Below are positions 56,122 to 64,000 of a stretch of DNA of 64,000 bases, piece by piece (within the stretch, counting starts at the first letter, position 1; every line of letters starts with the position of its first letter). The translations under genes and the position numbers were made by a program. The notes below the pieces were generated by a model. It searched no databases. It saw only the letters and a list, made by a program, of their open reading frames with translations, and was not told the DNA's origin. The stretch is from Pedobacter sp. AJM (GTDB lineage: Bacteria; Bacteroidota; Bacteroidia; Sphingobacteriales; Sphingobacteriaceae): NCBI RefSeq assembly GCF_002197755.1, contig NZ_NHOT01000003.1:992001-1056000 (forward strand), in the 5' to 3' direction.

Positions 56122-56251
56122 AGTATTTCAGGTTTCCCGTAATTGGAATTGATATTTTCTTTCTATTTTTAACTAAGTTATTCCTTAGCGCTCTACCCAA
56201 CTTATCCACACCAGAGTAAAAGTTTAACGCAAGTAAATTTAATTGAATCAA

Positions 56252-56488
56252 ATGGAAAAGAAAATATTAGCATTTTCTTCAAGCTCTCGTAATGGACTTG
56301 ATGATGACTATACGCTCTATGATGATGGACAAGTACTTCATGAATACGATAGACATATTTATAAGGGTGGTTATGGTTTGTCAGAGACTTTGAAGGCCAG
56401 TGAATTGAAGCCAGAAGTCAAACTTAGACTATTAGATAAAACGTCTGAGACCAACTTAATATTGGTAAAACAACTTTTAAATCCCTAA
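56252..56488 (+). CDS. 78-residue hypothetical protein, first gene of the FRG operon
   Basis: ATG 56252 gives 78 residues (MEKKILAFSSSSRNGLDDDY); a TTG start nine bases upstream is possible. Small acidic domain with YTLYDDGQVLHEYDRH. It ends seven bases before the FRG gene. No family recognised. Small first genes in such operons are sometimes regulators or inhibitors; not known here. Confidence 0.55.
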   Translation: MEKKILAFSSSSRNGLDDDYTLYDDGQVLHEYDRHIYKGGYGLSETLKASELKPEVKLRLLDKTSETNLILVKQLLNP

Positions 56489-56495
56489 TGGCTGA

Positions 56496-57233
56496 ATGAA
56501 AGAGATTACCACGATTAAAGATTTAATAGATATCCTTAAGTCTGATAATTCGGATTATGAAGGTGATATATGGTTTAGAGGTCATGCCAATATAAATTGG
56601 AAACTCCTTCCTGGTCAGCTTAGAATACCGAGCGGAAAGAGCGAATCGAGTCTATTATCTCGATTCAAACAGTCAGCTGCCATGTTATTGGATAGGCACC
56701 CAAAAGATGACTTCGATTGGATGTTTTTAATGCAGCATTATGGAGCACCTACTAGACTCTTGGATTGGACCGAAAGCGCATTAACTGCTCTTTATTTTGC
56801 AACCTCCGACACAACCCAAGAAGGTGAAGATGGAGTTTTATGGCAATTAAAGCCCACGGAACTTAACAAGTTGGCCGGAATTGACGTTGATGGGGAAAAG
56901 GACTTTATTTTATGTTTCGATGATGAAGAATTGATGAATTATACTATTTCCTCATTAAGATCAAATCCCAGAACGAAACTAACGCCTCTTGCAACTATAG
57001 CAACAAGGAACAATACAAGAATTCAGGCACAACTTGGAGTTTTCACAATTCACCATCTAGATAATCGTCCGATTGAAGAATTCTGCACTAATAATGAAAC
57101 TATTGGTTACAAAGTACCAAAAGAGTTCAAAGGAGAAATTAGAAATGAACTATCATTGTTAGGGATAACGAAATTCACCTTATTTCCAGAGCTGTCTAGC
57201 ATTGGAGAGATATTAAAGAACAAAAACATATGA
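56496..57233 (+). CDS. FRG-domain protein
   Basis: A 245-residue protein. IWFRGHANINWKLLPG is the F-R-G motif; QHYGAPTRLLDWTESALTALYFATSD is the conserved second block. FRG proteins are defence-associated and may be ADP-ribosyl transferase-like or nucleotide-handling; no agreed activity. It overlaps the DUF262 gene by four bases (ATGA). Confidence 0.85.
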   Translation: MKEITTIKDLIDILKSDNSDYEGDIWFRGHANINWKLLPGQLRIPSGKSESSLLSRFKQSAAMLLDRHPKDDFDWMFLMQHYGAPTRLLDWTESALTALYFATSDTTQEGEDGVLWQLKPTELNKLAGIDVDGEKDFILCFDDEELMNYTISSLRSNPRTKLTPLATIATRNNTRIQAQLGVFTIHHLDNRPIEEFCTNNETIGYKVPKEFKGEIRNELSLLGITKFTLFPELSSIGEILKNKNI

Positions 57234-58285
57234 GCTATATAGAGACTTTTCCGGTACAACACTCAACAATTATAAGGATATATTCTGATAAAGATGATAT
57301 TGTTGTAGACCCTGAATATCAAAGAAACGGTGGGGTTTGGACGCCAGAAAAAAAACAGTTGTTAATTGACTCAATTTTAAATAATTACGATATACCTAAA
57401 ATCTATTTTCACCAATTTAGTCGTGAAGAAAGGCAGGAAAAGCAAAAAACATACGCAATTATAGACGGTAAACAGCGAATCGAGACTATATGGTCATTTG
57501 TTGAAGGTAAATTTTGTTTATCTGATGACTTCGAATATCAAGATAATCCAAATTTAAAGCTCGCTGGATTGAGCTACGAAGATCTTGCAAAGGAATACCC
57601 AAAAGTTAGAATTAAATTTGATTCATTTGTTTTGCCAATAATAGGAGTTCAAACTGACGATCTTGATCTTATAGAGGATATGTTTTCTAGACTGAATGAA
57701 GCCGTTCCTTTGAATTCTGCTGAAAAGCGTAATGCTTTTGGTGGAGACATGGTAAATGAGGTTCGTAAAATATCGAAGCACTCTTTCTTTATTAAAAACG
57801 TTAAATTTCCAAACAATCGATATCAACATTACGAATCTGCTGCAAAGCTATTACTTGTTGAAGTTGCTTCACATGAAAGCGGTAAACTGATTGATACCAA
57901 AAAAGTTTATCTCGATCATATGGTCAAACAATATAAATCCGGTTCTATTGCAATTATATCTCAGTTCGAAAAGACAATCAATGAACATCTCACTACGATG
58001 AGCGATTGTTTCACTGAAAAGGATATTCTCCTTAAAGCGCAAGGAGTAATTGTAGTTTATTATCTTTTATTCAAATGGGCGAAAGAGAACGATTTTAAAA
58101 TAAAGAGGTCTAAGCTTCTTGAATTCAGCGATTTTGTTAAACAGAATCGCGAGCAAGCAGAGTTAGATTATGCAAATGCAGATTATGATTTACTGGAATA
58201 TGATAGGCTGTCTCAGCATGGTACCAATGACGTGTCCAACATCAAAGAAAGACTTAGAATTCTTTCTGATTATATATTAAAGTAA
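57230..58285 (+). CDS. DUF262-domain protein (GmrSD/ParB-like)
   Basis: A 351-residue protein. DPEYQRNGGVWTPEKKQLLIDSI and IIDGKQRIETIW are the two typical DUF262 blocks; the ParB-like fold binds NTPs. The C-terminal half (150-351) is helical. In GmrSD and BrxU enzymes the same domain is fused to an HNH nuclease that cleaves modified phage DNA; here no HNH is seen, and a separate nuclease gene follows three bases later, which could take its place. Confidence 0.88.
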   Translation: MSYIETFPVQHSTIIRIYSDKDDIVVDPEYQRNGGVWTPEKKQLLIDSILNNYDIPKIYFHQFSREERQEKQKTYAIIDGKQRIETIWSFVEGKFCLSDDFEYQDNPNLKLAGLSYEDLAKEYPKVRIKFDSFVLPIIGVQTDDLDLIEDMFSRLNEAVPLNSAEKRNAFGGDMVNEVRKISKHSFFIKNVKFPNNRYQHYESAAKLLLVEVASHESGKLIDTKKVYLDHMVKQYKSGSIAIISQFEKTINEHLTTMSDCFTEKDILLKAQGVIVVYYLLFKWAKENDFKIKRSKLLEFSDFVKQNREQAELDYANADYDLLEYDRLSQHGTNDVSNIKERLRILSDYILK

Positions 58286-58288
58286 ATA

Positions 58289-58753
58289 ATGCTATTCAAT
58301 TGTCTGGAGTGTGGTTGTGGAATTAGCCCACAAGTACACGATTACTCATATGATTACTTTGGTATACCACTTTGTATGCCTCATCAAAAGTGGGTTAAAC
58401 AACAAGAATTAGCTAGCACTGTTTCTGCAATGTCTCTATATTTTGCTTTGAAAGAACGTGGTGTTCCTGCGCAATTAGAAAAGTTTGATGGTTACAAGCA
58501 TATAGATATTGCCATTCCACAAGCGAAAGTTAATATTGAAGTTGATGGTGGTCACCATAATTATAGTGATAAGCAAGCTCTATCGGACTTAAAACGTACA
58601 TATCACTCTTTTCTTAAGGGGTATCTTACACTTAGGATTCCAAATTCATTGGTTAAATATCACTTGGATGACACAGCAGATCATATAACTGAAATGTTGA
58701 ATATAAATAGAGAAAGAGTTGCAAGAACTAAGTCTACATTTAAACGATTTTAA
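58289..58753 (+). CDS. DUF559/Vsr-like endonuclease
   Basis: A 154-residue protein. The N-terminus has a zinc-finger-like CLECGCG and a later Cys near PLCMPHQ. The core HIDIAIPQAKVNIEVDGG and GHHNYSDKQ matches the PD-(D/E)xK fold of DUF559/Vsr enzymes (Asp, Glu-Val-Asp). It likely cuts DNA. It is the last gene of the tight operon 56252-58753. Confidence 0.75.
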   Translation: MLFNCLECGCGISPQVHDYSYDYFGIPLCMPHQKWVKQQELASTVSAMSLYFALKERGVPAQLEKFDGYKHIDIAIPQAKVNIEVDGGHHNYSDKQALSDLKRTYHSFLKGYLTLRIPNSLVKYHLDDTADHITEMLNINRERVARTKSTFKRF

Positions 58754-58803
58754 TTTCAATAATAAGGACTGCCCTTAAAAATAGTTATTCAATAATAGAG
58801 AAA

Positions 58804-59265
58804 ATGAAGTTAAGAAAAGCAATAAGGCTGGAAGATGCAATAATAAGTGGCTTAATCGACAAAGGAAATAGCAGATTGAACTATTACATAAAGGAGACCC
58901 TTTATGAAACACATCATCATTCATCTAATCGTTTAGGCATCAGCGAGCTAGAAAGGTTAAACAGATTCTTGGCTGAGAATTACGGCAAGTCGATTTTACA
59001 AGAAGTAAGAGGTTATAAATTCGAAGATTTAACCGGTAGTTATAAAGTTGGTACCAGTAGTGCAACAATAAGAATTGCTTCTTTTGATAATGACGAAAAG
59101 GAAATTGAAGCTTTACTCATTATAGAATCAGAAGAGCTCAGGCTTGTTAAAATATATGAATCGTACTTAGTTGTTCAACAAGAAAATATATATAATTCGA
59201 AATGCATCACATTTAAATTGAATGATTCTTTAACCATTGGAGAAATAGATGATGATAAAAAATAA
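58804..59265 (+). CDS. Hypothetical protein
   Basis: A 153-residue soluble protein (MKLRKAIRLEDAIISG), with HHHSSNRLG and an acidic C-terminus. No family recognised. It starts 50 bases after the DUF559 gene and may be part of the same operon. Confidence 0.5.
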   Translation: MKLRKAIRLEDAIISGLIDKGNSRLNYYIKETLYETHHHSSNRLGISELERLNRFLAENYGKSILQEVRGYKFEDLTGSYKVGTSSATIRIASFDNDEKEIEALLIIESEELRLVKIYESYLVVQQENIYNSKCITFKLNDSLTIGEIDDDKK

Positions 59266-59334
59266 ACCCAATAAAACAAGCTTTATCTGTTGTTAGAACC
59301 AGTTGATTCTTTCATAAAATAAAATTAAATTGAT

Positions 59335-59859
59335 ATGGAGAGCTATTCATTTTATAAAAGTCTTTACGACCGAGAGCTGACTAGAAGAACAAACTTGGAT
59401 AATGCAGTAAGTTTACCTGTAACGATTTTGACAATTATTGTTGCTGCTAACTCTTATACTGTGAAAGATGAGAAAGATATTCACAATTTGTCAGAACTTG
59501 CTTTTAAACATCTTTTGCTTTTATCCATTGGCATTTCTCTTATTATTGCAATATTCTACATCATGCGATCATTCAACAATCATTTCAAAGGATTCGCATA
59601 TAGGAATTTTGCGTATATTGGAGATATAGTTAAATATGAAAAGCAAGTGAGTGACTATAATGCACTCTCTAATGTTTCTGTTAAGATAGATTTTGATGAT
59701 TCAATAATAGCAAAATTGGCAGACTTAACTGATGATCATATTATATTTAACGATAAGAGAAGTAAAGATTTACAGAAGGCAAGGACGTATTTAGTTATCT
59801 CTTTAATCTTAACAGCAATAAATTATATATTATTAATACTAAACCATATCAAATTATGA
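59335..59859 (+). CDS. Three-helix membrane protein
   Basis: A 174-residue protein. Helices at about 26-42 (SLPVTILTIIVAANS), 59-78 (LLLLSIGISLIIAIFYIM) and 150-170, with a soluble loop between. SLATT-like membrane effectors of phage defence have a related layout, but I cannot confirm the family. Its stop overlaps the start of the next small gene (ATGA), so the two are coupled. Confidence 0.6.
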   Translation: MESYSFYKSLYDRELTRRTNLDNAVSLPVTILTIIVAANSYTVKDEKDIHNLSELAFKHLLLLSIGISLIIAIFYIMRSFNNHFKGFAYRNFAYIGDIVKYEKQVSDYNALSNVSVKIDFDDSIIAKLADLTDDHIIFNDKRSKDLQKARTYLVISLILTAINYILLILNHIKL

Positions 59860-60002
59860 GCCAACCAGAAGAAAATGAGTTGCAACCGCCTCAACCGCCA
59901 CAATTCCCACAGGATCGGGTTGAATTATCTTTACCAGAGATTCCACAGTTTCCGCAAGATAGAATTGAAAAGGGAGAGACTTCCGACCAAATCAAAAAAT
60001 AG
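59856..60002 (+). CDS. 48-residue proline-rich protein
   Basis: ATG 59856 to TAG 60002. The product has two copies of PQFPQDRxE separated by 11 residues and is otherwise Pro, Glu, Gln-rich and probably disordered. It overlaps the membrane protein gene by four bases, so translation is coupled and the two products should act together. Not a family I recognise. Confidence 0.6.
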   Translation: MSQPEENELQPPQPPQFPQDRVELSLPEIPQFPQDRIEKGETSDQIKK

Positions 60003-60088
60003 AGTTTATTAATAAACTAAGTTAATAAGGACAATAAATTGACTATATATCTAAGTAGTTAAATTATTGTCTTTTTTAATATTAAACT

Positions 60089-60706
60089 ATGCATTACGCC
60101 TTAGTTGATAACAATAGAATTAAAGTCCAATCCAACTTAACAGGTCTGTGCCCTGGTTGTTCTCAAATAGTTATTGCTAAATGTGGAACTCAACGGGTTC
60201 ATCATTGGGCTCATAAGAATGGCAAGAATTGTGATAAATGGTGGGAATCTGAAACCGAATGGCATCGCTTATGGAAAGATAATTATCCAGCTGAATGGCA
60301 AGAAAGCTTTTCAGTAGATCAAGAATCGGGAGAAATCCATATTGCTGATGTTCGGACTAGTGCAGGGTTAGTAATTGAATTTCAACACTCAAATATAATG
60401 CAACAAGAGCGGGAGAGTCGAGAGAGATTCTACCAGAATATGGTTTGGGTTGTAAACGGATTACGTTTAAAGAACGATTACAAGCGGTTTAATAAAAGAA
60501 TAACTTATCAATATTTGAAAGAGCCAAACATATTTGGTGTTTACGATATAGAAAATTTCCTTCCTGTCGGATGGTCGAACAGTTCTATATCAGTAATATT
60601 TGATTTCAACGGGATTGATTCATCTGAGAATTGCAATGATGCTGAAAATTTCCTTTATTGCCTAATTCCAAAAAGAGTCGGAAGGATTGGGATTTTGATT
60701 AAGTAA
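60089..60706 (+). CDS. CoiA-like nuclease
   Basis: A 205-residue protein. CPGCSQIVIAKCG and HHWAHKNGKNCDKWW give a zinc finger; then ADVRTSAGLVIEFQHSN (Asp, Glu, Gln) is the core of the CoiA-type PD-(D/E)xK fold, with Gln in place of Lys. Such proteins may handle DNA entering the cell. Stand-alone gene near the right end of the island. Confidence 0.75.
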   Translation: MHYALVDNNRIKVQSNLTGLCPGCSQIVIAKCGTQRVHHWAHKNGKNCDKWWESETEWHRLWKDNYPAEWQESFSVDQESGEIHIADVRTSAGLVIEFQHSNIMQQERESRERFYQNMVWVVNGLRLKNDYKRFNKRITYQYLKEPNIFGVYDIENFLPVGWSNSSISVIFDFNGIDSSENCNDAENFLYCLIPKRVGRIGILIK

Positions 60707-61008
60707 ACGAAAACAGCATTTATTAAAAGTACTACCACTGGTAAATGGCAAGACAGGATTAACGCGTATTTAAATAAGTTAATATTAGAGTAAAAAGAAC
60801 AAGGTTAAGTTAAATTGAATCAAATAACTCTGAAACTAAAGTAATAGGATTTGATTAATCACTCCTCAAATTTAACCTTCTCAACTCAACACGTTTCAAG
60901 AAATTCCGCCATAAACGCTCCTGTGTCATCCGCACTATTTATTTATTGCGTTGCTTCTTGACTTAGTTGATCTGAAAGCTTGCTCAGTTCCATAATTAAT
61001 AAATCATT
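60707..61008. other. Intergenic region, no feature seen
   Basis: About 300 bases between the CoiA-like and RadC-like genes. No gene or strong palindrome was recognised. Confidence 0.35.
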
Positions 61009-61470
61009 ATGGTACAAGAACAAACCTCTTTAAGAGTAGCTGAAGTCGAAGTAAGCTACAAATCAAATTACAACATTACAGAACGACCAAAAATCAACAG
61101 TTCTCGGGATGCTTACAAAGTATTAATGCAGCATTGGCATCTAGGCAAGATTGAACTGTTAGAAGAATTTAAAGTGATTTTACTAAATACCAGTAATCGA
61201 GTATTGGGAATTGTTGATATATCCACAGGTGGAGTGCAGGGAACATTAGCAGATCCGAAAATTATATTTTCAGTTGCTTTAAAGACCAATAGCAGTAAAA
61301 TAATATTGGCGCATAACCACCCTAGCAGTACTACGACACCAAGTGATGCCGACAAGAAACTAACCCAAAAGTTAATAGATGGTGGAAAGCTATTGGATAT
61401 TGAGGTGTGCGACCATTTGATAGTTACCAATTATAGCTATTACAGTTTTGCTGATGAATGCATGATGTAA
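61009..61470 (+). CDS. RadC-like JAB-domain protein
   Basis: A 153-residue protein with the RadC/JAB motif AHNHPSSTTTPSDAD (His, His, Ser, Asp of the JAMM metal site) and a preceding SNRVLGIVDISTGG. Short RadC proteins are common on mobile elements; they are not proven repair factors. It converges on the integrase gene across a terminator. Confidence 0.88.
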   Translation: MVQEQTSLRVAEVEVSYKSNYNITERPKINSSRDAYKVLMQHWHLGKIELLEEFKVILLNTSNRVLGIVDISTGGVQGTLADPKIIFSVALKTNSSKIILAHNHPSSTTTPSDADKKLTQKLIDGGKLLDIEVCDHLIVTNYSYYSFADECMM

Positions 61471-61474
61471 TATA

Positions 61475-61507
61475 ATTGCCCTGGTTGAGAAGATCAACTA
61501 GGGCAAT
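61475..61507. terminator. Bidirectional terminator
   Basis: ATTGCCCTGGTTGA (61475-61488) pairs with TCAACTAGGGCAAT (61494-61507), with one wobble. It lies between the converging RadC and integrase genes. Confidence 0.65.
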
Positions 61508-61540
61508 CAGTATACTTTTATAAATGATTATCATTAATGT

Positions 61541-62656
61541 CTATAATGTTGGCAAAACATCCTTCAATTTGTCATCATTCATTTCGCCTAAGCCTCTTAA
61601 ATAGTTAAGTGTAACTATCATATTGGAATGTTGTAAAAGCTGCTGAACGATGTGCAGATCTTTAGTTTTCTGATATACATTTATTACTGCTGTATGCCGA
61701 AATGAATATATCGTCTGGTTTGCTTCAAGTAATTTTTCTTTAAACATCTTAATTTTCTCCTTACCCCATATGAGGTTGAAGTATCCAACACTATAGGGAT
61801 TGTGTGTCAGGGTAAATATATTAACCTCTGGATCACTAACATGTTCTAGTCTTGAGCGTAATTCTAATTGAATATACTCTGGAACATGAACCGTTCTGAC
61901 ACGTTTACTTTTATTCTCGCTACCAGACAACTGAATTTGAGTAAAATCTTTAACAATATGCCTCAACTTTAATAACCGTATTTCATGGTGTGGCCTAAGT
62001 AAACACCCATAAGTTAACAGACAACATAAGTGAAGATTTGGTTGATTTGTTTTTAAATAATCAAGTACATTTCTTAGCTGCTTATCCGAATAAGGAACAT
62101 GCAATGATGCTTTAGCTTTTGCAGGCTTAGTATTTTTAACAACGTTTTGTGTGGCAAATCCTTTTCTGACCATTTCATTAAAGAACATTCCTAAGCATCT
62201 TCGCCTATTGATATAATTACGCTCACTGGTTTGAAATTTATTAAGGAAAGCTTCAACCTTATCAAGTTTTAGACTGTCACATTTACCATTTAAGTCTGAG
62301 GATGGTAAGAAGTTAACAAACATGCGATATACAGCCTTAAGATTTCGCTTGTATAGATCACACAGATTTGAGCCAAGTTTTTCATCAAGAATAATTTTTA
62401 GAGATTGTTTCAAACTTGGCTTTTCTGTTTCCATTTCAAAGGGATTCCAACCACTTTTTAAAGCTGTATTAACTTCAAATAATAACTGTTTTGTGAGTCT
62501 TTCCCTATCTTTTGGATTGGTGTACTGATTGGGATTAATGTTTAGATTTAAGCAATTGCCATTGTAATGGCGTACTCGTTTACCATCGTAATTATAAATT
62601 ACATACGCACGTCCTTTTGACGTTTTAGGAATAAAGATTTTTGGTGTTGTAAACAT
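61541..62656 (-). CDS. Tyrosine recombinase (island integrase)
   Basis: A 371-residue integrase. N-terminal arm-binding part (PKTSKGRAYVIYNYDGKRVR), SAM-like part (about 85-175), then the catalytic domain: Arg221 in CLLRPHHE, Arg320 in IYSFRHTA (Tyr in place of the usual first His), His343 in LLQHSN and Tyr352 in LNYLRG. It is 60 bases from the right attachment repeat, as expected for an enzyme that integrates into tRNA-Arg. Unlike the recombinase at 46648. Confidence 0.9.
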   Translation of the reverse strand: MFTTPKIFIPKTSKGRAYVIYNYDGKRVRHYNGNCLNLNINPNQYTNPKDRERLTKQLLFEVNTALKSGWNPFEMETEKPSLKQSLKIILDEKLGSNLCDLYKRNLKAVYRMFVNFLPSSDLNGKCDSLKLDKVEAFLNKFQTSERNYINRRRCLGMFFNEMVRKGFATQNVVKNTKPAKAKASLHVPYSDKQLRNVLDYLKTNQPNLHLCCLLTYGCLLRPHHEIRLLKLRHIVKDFTQIQLSGSENKSKRVRTVHVPEYIQLELRSRLEHVSDPEVNIFTLTHNPYSVGYFNLIWGKEKIKMFKEKLLEANQTIYSFRHTAVINVYQKTKDLHIVQQLLQHSNMIVTLNYLRGLGEMNDDKLKDVLPTL

Positions 62657-62700
62657 GGTTTAACCTCATTTGATGCCTCAAGGCTAAGATTAAACCATGT
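62653..62700. promoter_or_regulatory. Inverted repeat over the integrase start codon
   Basis: ACATGGTTTAA (62653-62663) and TTAAACCATGT (62690-62700) are exact inverted copies with a 26-base spacer. The first overlaps the integrase start codon, so it is a likely control site. Confidence 0.5.
62665..62681. repeat. Right arm-type site of the island
   Basis: CTCATTTGATGCCTCAA is the near-exact direct copy (one mismatch) of 48450-48466 near the left end, lying between the integrase gene and the right core repeat. Confidence 0.5.
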
Positions 62701-62716
62701 AATATATTGATAATCA

Positions 62717-62783
62717 GACGAGAATCGAACTCATATCTAAAGTTTAGGAAACTTCTATTCTATCCGTTGAACTACGGGACCAA
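62717..62783. repeat. Right attachment repeat with partial tRNA-Arg copy
   Basis: These 67 bases repeat 48241-48307. On the minus strand they give the tRNA from its 5' end through the T-arm, but the 3' acceptor strand is replaced by unrelated bases, so this copy cannot make a normal tRNA. Confidence 0.85.
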
Positions 62784-62852
62784 GTAATTTTAGATTTGCA
62801 GAATTACGATTTTAGATTTACAAATGCAAAACCTAATCACAATTATTAACAA

Positions 62853-64000
62853 TTATCTGATTACACTACCTGCTTCAAATTTTTCAGCAGGTGCCACAAA
62901 AGTAAGTTTTCCTTCTGAATTTTCCGCCATCAAAATCATACCTTGTGATAAAATACCTTTAATTTCTCTTGGGGCCAGATTGACAATAATGCTCACTTGT
63001 TTGCCTATAATATCTTCTGGCTTGTAATGTTCTGCAATGCCTGATACCACGGTGCGCTCATCTATACCCGTATTTACCGTTAACTTTAACAGTTTCTTTG
63101 TTTTCTCCACTTTTTCTGCAGCAACAATGGTGGCTACCCGAATATCCATAGCAGAGAAATCATCAAAATTAATATTTTCTTTTGCTGGTGTAGCTACGGC
63201 GTTGTTGGCGGCATTTGTTGATTTGCTCTGGTTGAGTTTTGCAATTTGAAAATCAATCTCCGCATCTTCAATTTTTTCGAACAACAGTACAGCCTCACCG
63301 ATATCATGTCCGCGTTTAATTAGATTTACTGAACCCGCATCATCCCATTCGTTCCCGCCATTTTTTAGCATATTCATCAGTTTCTCTGCCGTAAAGGGCA
63401 AAAAGGGTTCAATCAAAACCTGAATGTTAGCCGCAATTTGAATAGAAAGGTGTAAAATGGTACGTACCCGATCCTCATCCGTCTTAATCAATTTCCAGGG
63501 TTCAGTTTCTGCCAGGTATTTGTTTCCCAAACGGGCCACGTTCATCACTTCTGATAAAGCCTCCCTGAAACGATAATTTTCTATTGACGCAGAAATTTTA
63601 GCCGGATAGCTTGCCAACTCATCAATTACAGCCTGATCTACCGGCAAAATTTCCATACAGGTGGGTACGCTTCCATTGAAATATTTATGGGTAAGTACCA
63701 TCACGCGGTTAACGAAATTGCCCAAGATGGCAACCAATTCATTGTTATTCCTGGCCTGAAAATCTTTCCAGGTAAAATCATTGTCTTTGGTTTCAGGAGC
63801 CGTTGCGGTGAGCACATAACGTAAAACATCCTGTTTACCTTCAAACTCACGCAAATATTCATTTAACCATACCGCCCAGTTTTTTGAGGTCGATATTTTC
63901 TGGCCTTCCAGGTTTAAAAATTCATTGGCCGGCACATTATCTGCCAGGGTATATTCACCATGCGCCATTAACATGGCCGGGAAAATAATACAATGAAAAA
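62853..64000 (-). CDS. metG: Methionyl-tRNA synthetase, C-terminal part (partial)
   Basis: The frame continues beyond the right edge (FHCIIFPAMLMAH precedes the first Met in the window). GQKISTSKN is the KMSKS-like loop, followed by the helical anticodon-binding domain (about 80-240 of the visible part) and a C-terminal tRNA-binding OB domain (FDDFSAMDIRVATIVAAEKV). It charges initiator and elongator tRNA-Met. It is a core gene and marks chromosome beyond the island. Confidence 0.95.
   Translation of the reverse strand, partial: FHCIIFPAMLMAHGEYTLADNVPANEFLNLEGQKISTSKNWAVWLNEYLREFEGKQDVLRYVLTATAPETKDNDFTWKDFQARNNNELVAILGNFVNRVMVLTHKYFNGSVPTCMEILPVDQAVIDELASYPAKISASIENYRFREALSEVMNVARLGNKYLAETEPWKLIKTDEDRVRTILHLSIQIAANIQVLIEPFLPFTAEKLMNMLKNGGNEWDDAGSVNLIKRGHDIGEAVLLFEKIEDAEIDFQIAKLNQSKSTNAANNAVATPAKENINFDDFSAMDIRVATIVAAEKVEKTKKLLKLTVNTGIDERTVVSGIAEHYKPEDIIGKQVSIIVNLAPREIKGILSQGMILMAENSEGKLTFVAPAEKFEAGSVIR

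Noticed and set aside
62717..62783. Second functional tRNA-Arg
   Set aside because: The 3' acceptor strand does not pair with the 5' end, so the cloverleaf cannot close; it is an attachment-site copy.

Overview
The window looks like the chromosome of a Bacteroidota bacterium, most likely Sphingobacteriaceae (Pedobacter-like). The evidence is AT-rich DNA with TAnnTTTG-type -7 promoter boxes, a SusC/SusD pair, DUF6520 and DUF2807 proteins, a BtgA/DUF5712 mobilization module and an IntDOT-like recombinase. The genus is inferred.

Layout. 1-7.0 kb: ordinary genes (C-terminus of an outer-membrane barrel, membrane and VWA-like proteins, secreted thermonuclease, DUF2807 protein, secreted amidohydrolase). 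7.4-20.6 kb: defence-type genes, namely an IetAS-like subtilase/AAA pair, a Septu-like ATPase/HNH pair, an ImmA-IrrE/XRE pair, a ubiquitin-like conjugation operon (Ubl-Ubl-E2 fusion, JAB-E1 fusion, DUF6527) preceded by a candidate structured RNA, then a 58-aa protein with a papain/C39-like peptidase. 21-28.8 kb: nutrient uptake (TlpA-like protein, SusC, SusD), small proteins and a Crp-like regulator. 29-33 kb: a mobilization module (relaxase, BtgA-like protein, a palindrome-rich oriT candidate, excisionase-like HTH). 33.4-42.1 kb: more defence-type genes (RloC-like ATPase, a second divergent Septu-like pair, a nuclease-like/HEPN-like pair). 42.5-48.0 kb: scars and an integrase (frameshifted XRE gene with a 16-bp operator palindrome, two 3' fragments of a recombinase gene, an AlbA_2/Schlafen-type regulator with a 12-bp tandem repeat, and the intact recombinase). 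48.2-62.8 kb: a genomic island bounded by a 67-bp direct repeat of tRNA-Arg(CCU), with its integrase at the right end. It carries an SF2 helicase, putative AbiC protein, an FRG/DUF262/DUF559 operon, membrane protein plus proline-rich peptide, CoiA-like and RadC-like proteins, and two strongly structured intergenic regions. 62.85 kb to the end: C-terminal part of metG on the bordering chromosome.

How it fits together. Much of the window reads as successive insertions of mobile DNA carrying anti-phage genes. The transport and housekeeping genes mark the older backbone. The least explained items are the RNA-like element before the ubiquitin-like operon (15.07-15.21 kb), the pseudoknot-capable element at 53.39-53.54 kb, the nuclease/HEPN pair (40.2-42.1 kb) and the small-protein/FRG/DUF262/DUF559 operon (56.25-58.75 kb). 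All functions are read from motifs and context; no database search was run.
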